A stretch of DNA of 64,000 nt from Anaerolineae bacterium. Lineage in GTDB: Bacteria; Chloroflexota; Anaerolineae; Aggregatilineales; J027. The position numbers and the translations under genes are program-made. This document shows positions 51,269 to 61,051 of the stretch, piece by piece. Positions within the stretch are counted from its first letter, which is position 1; every line of letters begins with the position of its first letter. The notes under the pieces are model-generated. The model saw only the letters and a list, made by a program, of their open reading frames with translations, did no database searches and had not been told where the DNA came from. The DNA lies in NCBI GenBank assembly GCA_021463865.1, contig JAJTXY010000003.1, positions 242,087-306,086 on the forward strand, given 5' to 3'.

Positions 51269-54200
51269 TTGGATATCCCAAGTGGCGACAGTGGATCAGC
51301 ATTATCCTCACAACATGCTGCAGAGCAATCCTCCATTTTAAAAGATTTGCAACTCGGCGAAGAGCCTTATCGTCTGCTGATTGAGATGATGAATGATGGT
51401 TTGGTGGTCATTGACGATCAACTCAATTTCACGTATGTCAATCAAAAATTCTGTGACTTGATTGGCTATACGCGAGACGAACTCATTCACCAACCACTGA
51501 TATCCTTTCTTGATGCCACCAACCAAAACACCTTTGAACAGCAAATCGCCAAACGGCGTCGAGGGCTGCAAAGCACCTATGAACTACAGTGGAAAACGAA
51601 ACAAGGGAATCCCATCATTACTCTTGTCTCAGGCTCTCCCCTTAGCCGTCACGCTGGTTTCGCGGGTAGTTTCGGTGTTGTGACCGATATTACCGAGCGT
51701 AAGCAAGTGGAAGAACGACTCCAATTGAGTGAGAGGCGACTACTTGAAGCACAGCGCATGGCCCATATTGGGTATTGGGATGCCGTGCTGAATGATCGCC
51801 TTGTCTGGTCAGACGAAACCTATCGCATTTTTGGCCTAGAGCCACAGCAAATGCCCATGAATTTGGAGAGATTGCTAGAGCGTGTTCATCCCCAAGATCA
51901 AGAGAGAGTCGCTACGGCCATTCAAGAAGCGGTAATGGGACAGAAATCCTATGATTTGGAATATCGTATTATTCGACCAGATAACACTGTTCGCTTTATC
52001 CACAGTCAAGGTGAAGTTTCCTATGATACGGATGGACAACCCACGCGCATGTTTGGGACACTCATGGATATTTCGGAACGGAAACGAATCGAAGATGTCT
52101 TGCATGAACGCGAACAGCACTCCCAATCCCTTCTGCGCCTATCCAAAAGTTTGGAGCAGGCGCAAACCTATTTTGATGTGTTGAATGCTGCCCGTGACGA
52201 AGTGAGAGCGCTTCTGGGGTATCAAAATCTTTGGGTCTACTTGCTCACTGAAGATAAGCAGTATTGCAGAGTATTGGCTGCCGAAGGCCACATTGCTGAA
52301 AAACTCTTTGCAACTGACGATATTGCTACCCTTCGTATTCAGGGTGATCCGATGCTTGAAACAATTGCTGAAGGGCAAGACATCGTGGTGGTCGAAGATG
52401 CCCGAACAGATCCTCGAACCAACAAAAAAATCGTCGCTCAATTAGGGAATCGCACCATTGTCAATGTCCCCATCATCCTGCTGGATCAGCATCTAGGATC
52501 AGTAGGGACTGGAACTTTCGGGGATGAAGGGATCCGAGTCCCAAGTCTATCGGAACGAGAATATCTTACAGCAATGGCAAGCCATTTGGCGGTTGCCCTA
52601 CAACGTATCCACTTGCTGATCCAACGTAAACAAGCCGAAGAGGAGCGGGCTACCCATCTACGCTATTTTGAGGGGATGGATCAGGTCAATCGGGCCATGC
52701 AGGGGACAACCGATCTTGAACAGATGATGCAACAAGTCCTTGATGTCTTATTGAAAGTCTTTGACTGTGACCGCGCATGGCTGGTCTTTCCATGTGATCC
52801 AGAAGCTACCACTTGGCAAGTACCGATGGAGCGCACTCGACCTGAATATCCGGGAGTTCTTCCTATTGGTGTAGAACTCCCCCTCGATCCCGTTGGGGCG
52901 GAGGTCTATAGGATTTTGCGAGACTCGCCCCGACCCGTGCAATTCAATACCGCATCCGAACGTCCAGTGCCGAAGGAAATAGAGCAGGCATTCAAGGTTC
53001 AGTCCTTTATTGCAATGGCTTTTTATCCAACGGTAGGAAATGCTTGGGCATTTGGCCTACACCAGTGTTCGTACCCGCGTGTTTGGACAGCCGAAGAAGA
53101 AAGACTTTTCCAAGCCATCAGTTATCGGTTATCAGATGTTCTATCAAGCATGTTAGCATACCGTGACCTGCAAAAAAGTGAACAAAACCTTCGCCAGTCC
53201 CACAATCTATTGCAGGCGATCATCGAAGCAGCACCGACGGCGATTATTGGGCTTGATCTCGATGGTAATGTGCAACTGGTGTGGAATACGACTGCTGAGA
53301 AAATGCTGGGTTGGAGCGCTGCTGAAGCGATGGGTCAGTTGCTCCCATCAGTGTCACGTGAGAACCAAGTACAATTCAAGAGTTTTCGTGACCGCATTCG
53401 TCGCGGCGAGAGCTTGAATGGGGTTGAGGTCAGCCGCCAGAAGAAGGACGGGACCCCTATTGACTACAGTATCTATGCCTCGCCGTTGTACGATGCTCAC
53501 GGCTCACTGATGGGCAACATCGCCGTTTTAGTTGACATCACAGAACGCAAGCAGCGCGAAAAAGCACTATTGGAAAGCGAAACCCGCTACCGATCTATTG
53601 TGGCAGCACTGGCCGAAGGGATTGTTCTGCAAGATAGGACTGGAGCCATCGTAACATATAACGCTGCTGCCGAATCCATTCTTGGGCTGATGGGAAGTCA
53701 AATGCTCGGTCAGAATTGGGTTGATCTTGATTGGCACTGTATCTACGAAGATGGCTCACACTTTCCCAGCGACGAGCACCCTGCGATGGTCACACTTCGC
53801 ACGGGTATCCCTCAACGTAGCGTGATTATGGGGATTCAAAAAACCGATGGTAATCTGGCGTGGATTTCGATCAACTCTGAACCGCTAATCCATCCCAATG
53901 AAGCGCTGCCGTATGCTGTAATTACCTCGTTTGCCGACATAACCGAGCGCAAACGTGCCCACAACATTATGCAAGCCCGCCTGCGTCTGTTGGAGTTTGC
54001 CGGGACCCATTCAATGGATGAACTCCTGACAGCAACCCTTGATGAAATTGAAAAGCTCACCGAAAGCACAATTGGTTTCTATCATTTCCTCCAACCTGAT
54101 CAGAAAACGCTATCCCTGCAGAACTGGTCAACGAACACACTCAAGACGCTCTGTACGGCGGAGGGCAAAGGCAGACATTACGATGTGGAACAGGCCGGGG

Positions 54201-57200
54201 TATGGGTAGATTGTGTGTATGAACGCCGTCCGGTGATTCACAACGATTATGCTTCACTATCGCATCGTAAGGGACTGCCCGAAGGCCATGCCCCTGTCAT
54301 ACGTGAGGCCGTCGTCCCTATCTTTAGAGGCAACCTCATTGAGGCCATAATTGGCGTAGGCAACAAAGCAACCCCCTATAACGAAAATGACATCGAGATT
54401 ATCGCGCAGCTGGGGGATCTTTCGTGGGACATCACCGAGCGCAAACGGGCTGAGGAGGCTCTACAAAAGCAGTATTCCACACTACGTGGCATTATGGAGA
54501 ACGCCAACGCACTGATCTTCTCGGTAGATCGGGATTATCTATATACCAACTTTAATCAGGCCCATGTCGACGCCATGAAAACGCTGTATGGCGTGGAAAT
54601 TGAAGTCGGTCAGAGTCTGTTGGGGTATATGCATGTAGTCGAAGATCGGGAGATCGCTAAACACAATCTTGACCGTGCCTTAGCGGGTGAGAGGCTTGTG
54701 GCCGAAGCGTATTCTGGCGAAGAGTTTCTATCACGACGCTATTTTCAAGTATCCCATAGCCCTGTACAAACCGAAACAGGCGAGGTAGTTGGGGTCGTGG
54801 TGCTGGCACAAGACATCACGGAACGAAAAGAAATGGCGCGGAAACTTGAGGAGTCTGAAAAACGCCTGAGACTCACACTAGAAGCGACTCAAATTGGGGT
54901 TTGGGATTGGAATGTTGAAAAAGGGGAATCGTATGCCTCGCCCGTTTACTACACCATGCTGGGCTATGAACCCAAAGTAGACCCTATCAAACAAAACGAA
55001 TGGCTGGAGCGGATCCATCCGGATGATCTAAATGATGTAAAAGCTAAAATTCAGAGTGTACTCTCCCAAGACTTCACAGGATATCAATATGAGTCCCGGG
55101 TGCGACATGCTGATGGGACGTATCGGTGGCAGTACATCAAGGGGTTTGCCATTGAACGTAACGCTGACGGGAACATAGCTCGGATGCTCGGTATTCGGAT
55201 GGACATCACGGATCGGAAACAGGCGGAAGCAGCTTTGCGGGAAAGCGAACAGCGCTATCGGCAGATATTTAATAACACGTCGGATAGCCTGTACTTTTTG
55301 GAAGTTACGGAAGATGGTCATTTTCGAAATATTGATGTCAATCCGGCATTCGAGGTTTCGACAGGCATATCTCGTGATCAGTTGATCGGAAAGATCATAG
55401 AGGAAACTGTTCCGGAGGAAACCGCCCAACTAGTCAATGCCAAGTATCGTCGCTGCGTGGAGGTGGGTGTGCCAATCGAAGAAGATATTGATCTCGATCT
55501 CCCGTCAGGCCGCCATTCCTATCAATCAGTGCTCATGCCTGTCCGAGATGATTCTGGGAACATCTATCGCATCATTGGCGTCTCACGTGATGTTACGGAA
55601 CGCAAACGAGCAGCCGAGGTCTTACGCCAAAGTGAACAACAATTCCGCTTATTGGCTGAAAATTCGACCGACATGATTACCCGCCATGCCCCCGATGGGA
55701 CCTATCTCTATGCCTCGCCAGCCTGCTCAACCTTGCTGGGATATGAACCGAGCGACCTCATCGGGCACTCCGCCTATGAATTTTTGCACCCGGATGATGT
55801 TCCAGTGGTTGAGCAATCCCACACCACCATTCTGACGAAACCGATGATCTATACCGTTCAATATCGCATCCGTCGAAAAGATGGTCAATATGTCTGGTTT
55901 GAGACAACGAGCAAAACCCTCCGTGATGACCAAACGGGAACCATTACTGAAATTCAAGCCGCCTCGCGTGATATTACGGAACGTAAAGAGGCCGAGTTTG
56001 TACTCCAACACTATTCGCGGCGTTTATCCATTCTTCATGAAATGGACCGTCATATTCTGAAAGCCCAATCACCGCACGATATTGCCAACTCGGTCTTGGA
56101 GCAGATCATTCACCTGATCCCATGTGAATGGGCGGGCATTATGCTCCATGACGATACTTCCACCGAAGCGCGGATGTATGCCCTGCAACATTTACCCAAT
56201 GCCCGTTTCCCTGTCGAAAACAAATATGATGTTCTTTCGAATCAGGTGATGGAGCAACTTAAACTCGGTCATTCTATCACCATCTCGGATTTGCGAACCG
56301 TACAGGGGCCGCATACCGAACTGAGTAAACAGCTAATGGCGGAAAATTTACACGCCAAACTAATGACACCCCTTATGATGCAAGATCAACTCATGGGGGT
56401 TTTGGTTTTGGCATCTCGTCAAGTAGGCTACTTTACGCCGGAACACCTGCAGGTAGCCGAAGAAATTGGTACGCAACTTGCCATTGCTTTCCACCAAGCC
56501 AACTTAAATGACCAAATTGCGCGGCACACAGTGGAACTGGAACGGCGTGTACGTGAGCGAACAACTGAACTTGAGCATGTGAATCGTGAACTAGAAGCCT
56601 TCGGTTATTCTGTTTCGCATGACCTACGGGCACCCTTACGTGCCATCGAGGGATTTGCAGAAATCATCGCCCGCCGCCATCGGGAAGACCTAAATGACGA
56701 GGGCCGCCGCTATTTCGACAATATTGTGCAGGCCAGTGAGCAAATGAATCAGTTGATTACAGACTTGTTGGCCTATGCCCGACTTGGACGCCAGCGACAA
56801 GGCCTGTGGAAGGTGATTCCCCTCGATCCAATTCTGTCGGAAGTGCTGGATAACCTTGCCCCGCTGATTGTAGAAAAGGGTGGTCATATTCAGGTGGCAG
56901 ATAACTTGCCATCCGTGCGGGGGGACAAGACCTTATTGAAACAGATCTTTACCAATCTGCTCGAAAATGCGCTCGTCTATCACCGACCGGGTGTTCCACC
57001 TGCCATAACGGTCACCTATGCCTTAGAAGACAATTCAACCCTTATTTCCGTCGAGGATAATGGCCTTGGGATCGCACCGGAATTTAGAGAAAAGGTATTC
57101 GGTATTTTTCAGCGTTTGCACAACCAAGAGCAGTATCCCGGCACAGGGATCGGGTTAGCGATTGTACGCAAGACTGTCGAAATGCTAGGTGGCAGCATCT

Positions 57201-57274
57201 GGGTAGAATCAGCCGATACTCACGGCAGTCGATTTTGTATCAAACTTTTTACGGACGAAGAAAAGGACATATAA
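51269..57274 (+). CDS. Cytosolic multi-PAS/GAF sensor histidine kinase
   Basis: 2001 residues from a TTG start with GGGAGAG six bases upstream. Order: PAS, PAS, GAF, GAF, PAS, PAS, GAF, four PAS, GAF, then HisKA (FGYSVSHDLRAPLRAIEGF) and HATPase_c (N box IFTNLLENALVYH, VEDNGLGI, GTGIGLAI). Eight PAS units end with D(I/V)TERK-type closings. No membrane segment is evident, so it should sense cytosolic signals. The SHDLRAPL kinase core is the type found with small Rcp1-like response regulators, and one is encoded two bases downstream. Confidence 0.92.
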   Translation: MDIPSGDSGSALSSQHAAEQSSILKDLQLGEEPYRLLIEMMNDGLVVIDDQLNFTYVNQKFCDLIGYTRDELIHQPLISFLDATNQNTFEQQIAKRRRGLQSTYELQWKTKQGNPIITLVSGSPLSRHAGFAGSFGVVTDITERKQVEERLQLSERRLLEAQRMAHIGYWDAVLNDRLVWSDETYRIFGLEPQQMPMNLERLLERVHPQDQERVATAIQEAVMGQKSYDLEYRIIRPDNTVRFIHSQGEVSYDTDGQPTRMFGTLMDISERKRIEDVLHEREQHSQSLLRLSKSLEQAQTYFDVLNAARDEVRALLGYQNLWVYLLTEDKQYCRVLAAEGHIAEKLFATDDIATLRIQGDPMLETIAEGQDIVVVEDARTDPRTNKKIVAQLGNRTIVNVPIILLDQHLGSVGTGTFGDEGIRVPSLSEREYLTAMASHLAVALQRIHLLIQRKQAEEERATHLRYFEGMDQVNRAMQGTTDLEQMMQQVLDVLLKVFDCDRAWLVFPCDPEATTWQVPMERTRPEYPGVLPIGVELPLDPVGAEVYRILRDSPRPVQFNTASERPVPKEIEQAFKVQSFIAMAFYPTVGNAWAFGLHQCSYPRVWTAEEERLFQAISYRLSDVLSSMLAYRDLQKSEQNLRQSHNLLQAIIEAAPTAIIGLDLDGNVQLVWNTTAEKMLGWSAAEAMGQLLPSVSRENQVQFKSFRDRIRRGESLNGVEVSRQKKDGTPIDYSIYASPLYDAHGSLMGNIAVLVDITERKQREKALLESETRYRSIVAALAEGIVLQDRTGAIVTYNAAAESILGLMGSQMLGQNWVDLDWHCIYEDGSHFPSDEHPAMVTLRTGIPQRSVIMGIQKTDGNLAWISINSEPLIHPNEALPYAVITSFADITERKRAHNIMQARLRLLEFAGTHSMDELLTATLDEIEKLTESTIGFYHFLQPDQKTLSLQNWSTNTLKTLCTAEGKGRHYDVEQAGVWVDCVYERRPVIHNDYASLSHRKGLPEGHAPVIREAVVPIFRGNLIEAIIGVGNKATPYNENDIEIIAQLGDLSWDITERKRAEEALQKQYSTLRGIMENANALIFSVDRDYLYTNFNQAHVDAMKTLYGVEIEVGQSLLGYMHVVEDREIAKHNLDRALAGERLVAEAYSGEEFLSRRYFQVSHSPVQTETGEVVGVVVLAQDITERKEMARKLEESEKRLRLTLEATQIGVWDWNVEKGESYASPVYYTMLGYEPKVDPIKQNEWLERIHPDDLNDVKAKIQSVLSQDFTGYQYESRVRHADGTYRWQYIKGFAIERNADGNIARMLGIRMDITDRKQAEAALRESEQRYRQIFNNTSDSLYFLEVTEDGHFRNIDVNPAFEVSTGISRDQLIGKIIEETVPEETAQLVNAKYRRCVEVGVPIEEDIDLDLPSGRHSYQSVLMPVRDDSGNIYRIIGVSRDVTERKRAAEVLRQSEQQFRLLAENSTDMITRHAPDGTYLYASPACSTLLGYEPSDLIGHSAYEFLHPDDVPVVEQSHTTILTKPMIYTVQYRIRRKDGQYVWFETTSKTLRDDQTGTITEIQAASRDITERKEAEFVLQHYSRRLSILHEMDRHILKAQSPHDIANSVLEQIIHLIPCEWAGIMLHDDTSTEARMYALQHLPNARFPVENKYDVLSNQVMEQLKLGHSITISDLRTVQGPHTELSKQLMAENLHAKLMTPLMMQDQLMGVLVLASRQVGYFTPEHLQVAEEIGTQLAIAFHQANLNDQIARHTVELERRVRERTTELEHVNRELEAFGYSVSHDLRAPLRAIEGFAEIIARRHREDLNDEGRRYFDNIVQASEQMNQLITDLLAYARLGRQRQGLWKVIPLDPILSEVLDNLAPLIVEKGGHIQVADNLPSVRGDKTLLKQIFTNLLENALVYHRPGVPPAITVTYALEDNSTLISVEDNGLGIAPEFREKVFGIFQRLHNQEQYPGTGIGLAIVRKTVEMLGGSIWVESADTHGSRFCIKLFTDEEKDI

Positions 57275-57275
57275 C

Positions 57276-57743
57276 GTGCCATCACGCCCAAACAACCCCA
57301 TGCACATTCTTCTGATTGAGGACAATCGGCTAGATGTTGAGCTTACCTTGGATGCTTTTCGGGAAGCGCAACTTGGGGACAACCTCTATGTGGTGCGAAG
57401 TGGACAGGAAGCGCTGAATTATCTGTCGGGTCAAGAACAATATCATGATCGGCAAGTCTATCCTATGCCAGATCTCGTGCTTTTGGACTTAAAACTGCCG
57501 GGAATTGATGGACATGAGGTCTTGCAGCGCATCAAAACGACCCCCCACCTAAAACGTTTACCGGTGATCATTTTGACGTCATCCCAAGAACATACGGACC
57601 TTATCAAAAGCTATGATAGTGGTGCAAACAGTTATCTCGTAAAACCGCTATCAGCCAAAGGTTTTCTGGATGTTGTGCAGAAGATTGACCAGTATTGGTT
57701 GACACTTAATATTAGCCCGCCGCTTCATGATGCCGGGGATTAA
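57276..57743 (+). CDS. Single-domain response regulator, Rcp1-like
   Basis: 155 residues from a GTG with AAAGGA eight bases upstream. A CheY-like receiver with the acidic pair in LLIEDN, phospho-acceptor Asp71 (VLLDLKLPG), ILTSS and YLVKPL. The extended loop between residues 50 and 64 is typical of Rcp1, the partner of cyanobacterial phytochrome kinase Cph1. No output domain. It would take phosphate from the upstream kinase and pass it on or diffuse. Confidence 0.92.
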   Translation: MPSRPNNPMHILLIEDNRLDVELTLDAFREAQLGDNLYVVRSGQEALNYLSGQEQYHDRQVYPMPDLVLLDLKLPGIDGHEVLQRIKTTPHLKRLPVIILTSSQEHTDLIKSYDSGANSYLVKPLSAKGFLDVVQKIDQYWLTLNISPPLHDAGD

Positions 57744-57747
57744 TGCA

Positions 57748-59625
57748 ATGATGAGTACCGATCTCCATATTCTGCACGTTGATGATAGTGCGTTTGATCG
57801 CCAATTGGTGCGGGACGCACTGGAACAAAATACGCATCATTTTAAAGTAACAACAGCCGCCTCCCGTGAGGAATTTGAAGTTCAACTTGCCGCCAACCGC
57901 TATGATCTGGTACTGACCGATTTCAACATTTTGGGTTTTGAGGGATTACAAGTGATTGATGCTGTCCACGCCCAAAACCCCAAAGTCCCTGTCATTGTGA
58001 TTACGGGCACTGGCTCGGAAGAAATCGCAGTGGAGGCCATGAAACGTGGCGCGGCTGATTATGTCATTAAAAGCCCACAACACATTCGCCGCCTACCTTT
58101 GGCAATTCAGGCTGCCCTAGAACGCAAACGGTTGCAGGATGAACGGTTGCAATCTGAGCAGGCGTTGCGGGCGAGTGAAGCACGGCTATGGGCATTTGCG
58201 CAAGCGCTACCTGACCTCGCCTTTATCCTTGATGAAGAGGGGCGCTATGTCCAAATCCTCAGTACCCCGGAACATCTTCTATACACTGCTGGAGAACGCT
58301 TTGTGGGTCGTTTGCTGGAAGAAGTTCTCCCTGAACACGTCGCGGATAGTATTAGAGATACGATTCGTCTGACCGTCGAAACAGGCAGTACACAAGCTGT
58401 AGAATACCAAATTGAGCTATCCTCCGGCGCGGCGTGGTTTGAAGGCCGCACGTCCCTAATGGCGACTCCATCAGGCGAGAAAGCACTGATTGTTCTGATC
58501 GTTCGGGATATTACTGAGAAAAAAGAGGCTGAATTAAAGCTGCGCCATGAACGCAACTTATTACGAACCCTGATTGACAATGTTCCCGACTATATTTTTG
58601 TCATGGATACGACGGGACGATTTGTGGCAAGCAATACCGCTCATGCCGCCGCCGCCGCCTTGAACCCATCACAAATTATTGGATTGACAGCGGTTGATGC
58701 TTTTCCAGCCGATTTTGCCGCCCAATTTCACTGTGATGACCAAGCGATCATGACAACTGGAACCCCGCTTATCAGCGAAGAACGTCTTATTACTGAGGCG
58801 GACGGCACTCAACAATCCATGCTTATGACTAAAATCCCCCTACGCAATGAGTCGGGCGGAGTGATCGGGCTGGTGGGGATCGCGCGGGACATTACAGAAC
58901 GGCTAAAGGCTGAAAAATTGAGGATGGAACTTGAGAAAGAACAGGAAATTATTGCACTTAAGGAACGGTTTATTGCAACAGCGACGCATGATTTTCGCAC
59001 GCCTTTAGCCATTATCAAAATGTCCGCCAATATGCTTGAGACCAATTTTGACCGCTTTACCCCTGCCCAACGCACCGCCAAATTACATCAAATCGGTGTA
59101 CAGGTGAACAACGTAGTGCAGTTATTGGAAGATGTGCTCACCATGAGCAAAGCCAATGCTGGCAAGCTGGTCTTTAATCCGGAATTGGTTACCCTACGTT
59201 CCTTCTGTCAACAAATCTGGGATAATTTCTTGCATATGGCTGAAAAGACCCACACGATGGAGTTTGTGTATTCATGCGATGCTGAAGATGTCCTGCTTGA
59301 CGCCAACTTAGTTAATTACATTCTCGTCAACTTGCTATCCAACGCCATCAAATATTCTCCAGTGGACGGTCATGTGCGTTTCGAGGTACGCCAGCAAGGA
59401 CATGAACTTGTCTTTCAGATTAGTGACAACGGGATTGGCATTCCGGCTGAAGATCTAGTGAGATTATTTGAACCCTTCCATCGGGCCAGCAATACGCGAG
59501 GGATCGCTGGAACAGGCCTTGGTTTATCCATTGTCAAGAGCTACGTAGCGGCCCATTCTGGTCGTGTTGAAGTTGAGAGTCAAGAAAATCGCGGCACTAC
59601 GGTGCTTGTATATCTACCAATCTAG
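57748..59625 (+). CDS. Hybrid protein: receiver, two PAS domains and a histidine kinase
   Basis: About 625 residues from an ATG at 57748 with GGGGA eight bases upstream, four bases after the preceding stop. N-terminal receiver with VDDSAFDRQL and acceptor Asp in LVLTDFN, two PAS domains, HisKA with TATHDFRTPLAII and HATPase_c (VNLLSNAIKYS, DNGIGI, GTGLGLSI). A receiver ahead of a kinase suggests that phosphate from the upstream kinase/regulator pair controls this second kinase, giving a relay whose final target lies elsewhere. Confidence 0.9.
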   Translation: MMSTDLHILHVDDSAFDRQLVRDALEQNTHHFKVTTAASREEFEVQLAANRYDLVLTDFNILGFEGLQVIDAVHAQNPKVPVIVITGTGSEEIAVEAMKRGAADYVIKSPQHIRRLPLAIQAALERKRLQDERLQSEQALRASEARLWAFAQALPDLAFILDEEGRYVQILSTPEHLLYTAGERFVGRLLEEVLPEHVADSIRDTIRLTVETGSTQAVEYQIELSSGAAWFEGRTSLMATPSGEKALIVLIVRDITEKKEAELKLRHERNLLRTLIDNVPDYIFVMDTTGRFVASNTAHAAAAALNPSQIIGLTAVDAFPADFAAQFHCDDQAIMTTGTPLISEERLITEADGTQQSMLMTKIPLRNESGGVIGLVGIARDITERLKAEKLRMELEKEQEIIALKERFIATATHDFRTPLAIIKMSANMLETNFDRFTPAQRTAKLHQIGVQVNNVVQLLEDVLTMSKANAGKLVFNPELVTLRSFCQQIWDNFLHMAEKTHTMEFVYSCDAEDVLLDANLVNYILVNLLSNAIKYSPVDGHVRFEVRQQGHELVFQISDNGIGIPAEDLVRLFEPFHRASNTRGIAGTGLGLSIVKSYVAAHSGRVEVESQENRGTTVLVYLPI

Positions 59626-59968
59626 GTACAAATTCACAACGCTTGCCTGCATACCAATCTGCCACTGATCAGCATCATCGGGATTTCATCAATGTGTTAT
59701 TCGAACTGCAAATCATTGTCGAAAACTCAGTGGATGAGGAACCTTATCAAAATTATGCCTATAACAATAATCCCCACTATCTCGATGATTTTCTCCGAAA
59801 ACAAAACAGTGCAAGCTGCACTGTCCAGCAGCGTATGCCTTTTATCGGGGGGCCATGACCTCAGCAGCAACTCAGTGGTAGGAAGTTCGAGGTTGGGGAA
59901 AAGACAAAAGCAGAACTACTGCTCTCACGCAACCGTTTTATATACTGTGAATGGGAAACCACGCTAGA
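59626..59968. other. Intergenic region with a perfect 8-base palindromic hairpin
   Basis: 343 bases between convergent genes without a convincing gene. ACAGTGCA-AGC-TGCACTGT (59806-59824) is a perfect inverted repeat with a three-base loop. No T-run follows. Nothing else is seen. Confidence 0.4.
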
Positions 59969-61051
59969 TTAAGGGTTAAAGCCTGTTGGTTGGTTATTGT
60001 CATATTCAGGCGACCCCTCAACAGGATTGACCCATGTGTCACCAGAGATATAGGCGTCAAGGTTTTCGCGTGTCACAACGGTGGAAGGCGTCAACAAAAT
60101 GTAGGGAAGTTGTTCATCGTGAAATAGTTTATTGATTTGCTCAACAACGACCCGCCCCATACGATTTGGATAGACCCCGAGGGTAGCAGTGAGTGTTCCC
60201 TCCCGAATGAGATTTAAGGTGACGTCATTGCCATCTATCCCCACTGAAAAGATGTCTTCATTGACAACTCGTCCATTTTGTTGAGATGCGAGGGCCGCTC
60301 CAATCGCCATTTCATCACTGTTGCCAAAAAACACATCAATATCAGGATGTTGTTGCAAGGCCGTCGTTGCCACTTGTAAAGCTTTTTCGCGCTCCCATTC
60401 GGCGGTTTGTTCCCCGACTACCTTTACCTCCGGACAATTCTGCGCCAAGCCATATTTAAATCCCCCCGTCCGCCGATTGGTATGAAAACCCGGAATGCCT
60501 GTCAAAATAAACACCTTACCTTTGGCATCCGAGACTGCCACCCCTTGTTTATGTGCCAGCACCTCACAGACATAAGCTGCCAGATTCGCTGCTCCACTCC
60601 ACTGGTCATATCCGATATATTCCACGATTTGCCCCTCGGCAATCGGGGTAATCAGATTATGCATAAACACAGGCACACCCATCTGATTAGCCGTCGTGAC
60701 CCCCGCGATCATCGCGTTGGCGTTGATAGGATTAATTGAAATAGCATCCACGCCTTGCTGCACTAGTTGTTCCACGATGGCAACTTGGCCCTCAATGTCG
60801 GTTTCGCGTTCCGGCGATTGGGTAATCACATTCCAGTCATATTCATCGGCTTGTGTCTGGACACCCTCAAGCAGTGTGACGTGGAAGGGACTCACCAGCG
60901 CCGGCGGGACTACGGCGACGGTATGCTCCACTCGTTGAGTACGGATCACTCTGATGGCAACCAGCACGATGACCGTAATGGAAAGCATACTCAACGCGAT
61001 ACTGCGACGGATTGAGGGATTTATGAGGAACATTTTGCCCTCGGCCTTCAC
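59969..61051 (-). CDS. RbsB-like periplasmic sugar-binding protein with an N-terminal membrane anchor
   Basis: 360 residues from a GTG at 61051 that overlaps the permease stop by four bases (GTGA); an ATG at 61033 is an alternative. One hydrophobic helix (about 17-34) without a lipobox, then a ribose/galactose-type binding fold (ISINPINANAMIAGVTTANQ, FFGNSDEMAIGAAL, SVGIDGND). It should feed ligand to the permease encoded just upstream. Confidence 0.88.
   Translation of the reverse strand: MKAEGKMFLINPSIRRSIALSMLSITVIVLVAIRVIRTQRVEHTVAVVPPALVSPFHVTLLEGVQTQADEYDWNVITQSPERETDIEGQVAIVEQLVQQGVDAISINPINANAMIAGVTTANQMGVPVFMHNLITPIAEGQIVEYIGYDQWSGAANLAAYVCEVLAHKQGVAVSDAKGKVFILTGIPGFHTNRRTGGFKYGLAQNCPEVKVVGEQTAEWEREKALQVATTALQQHPDIDVFFGNSDEMAIGAALASQQNGRVVNEDIFSVGIDGNDVTLNLIREGTLTATLGVYPNRMGRVVVEQINKLFHDEQLPYILLTPSTVVTRENLDAYISGDTWVNPVEGSPEYDNNQPTGFNP

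Noticed and set aside
59643..59858. Plus-strand frame of 71 codons after the hybrid kinase
   Set aside because: TTG start without ribosome binding site, low-complexity translation, no family; treated as intergenic.
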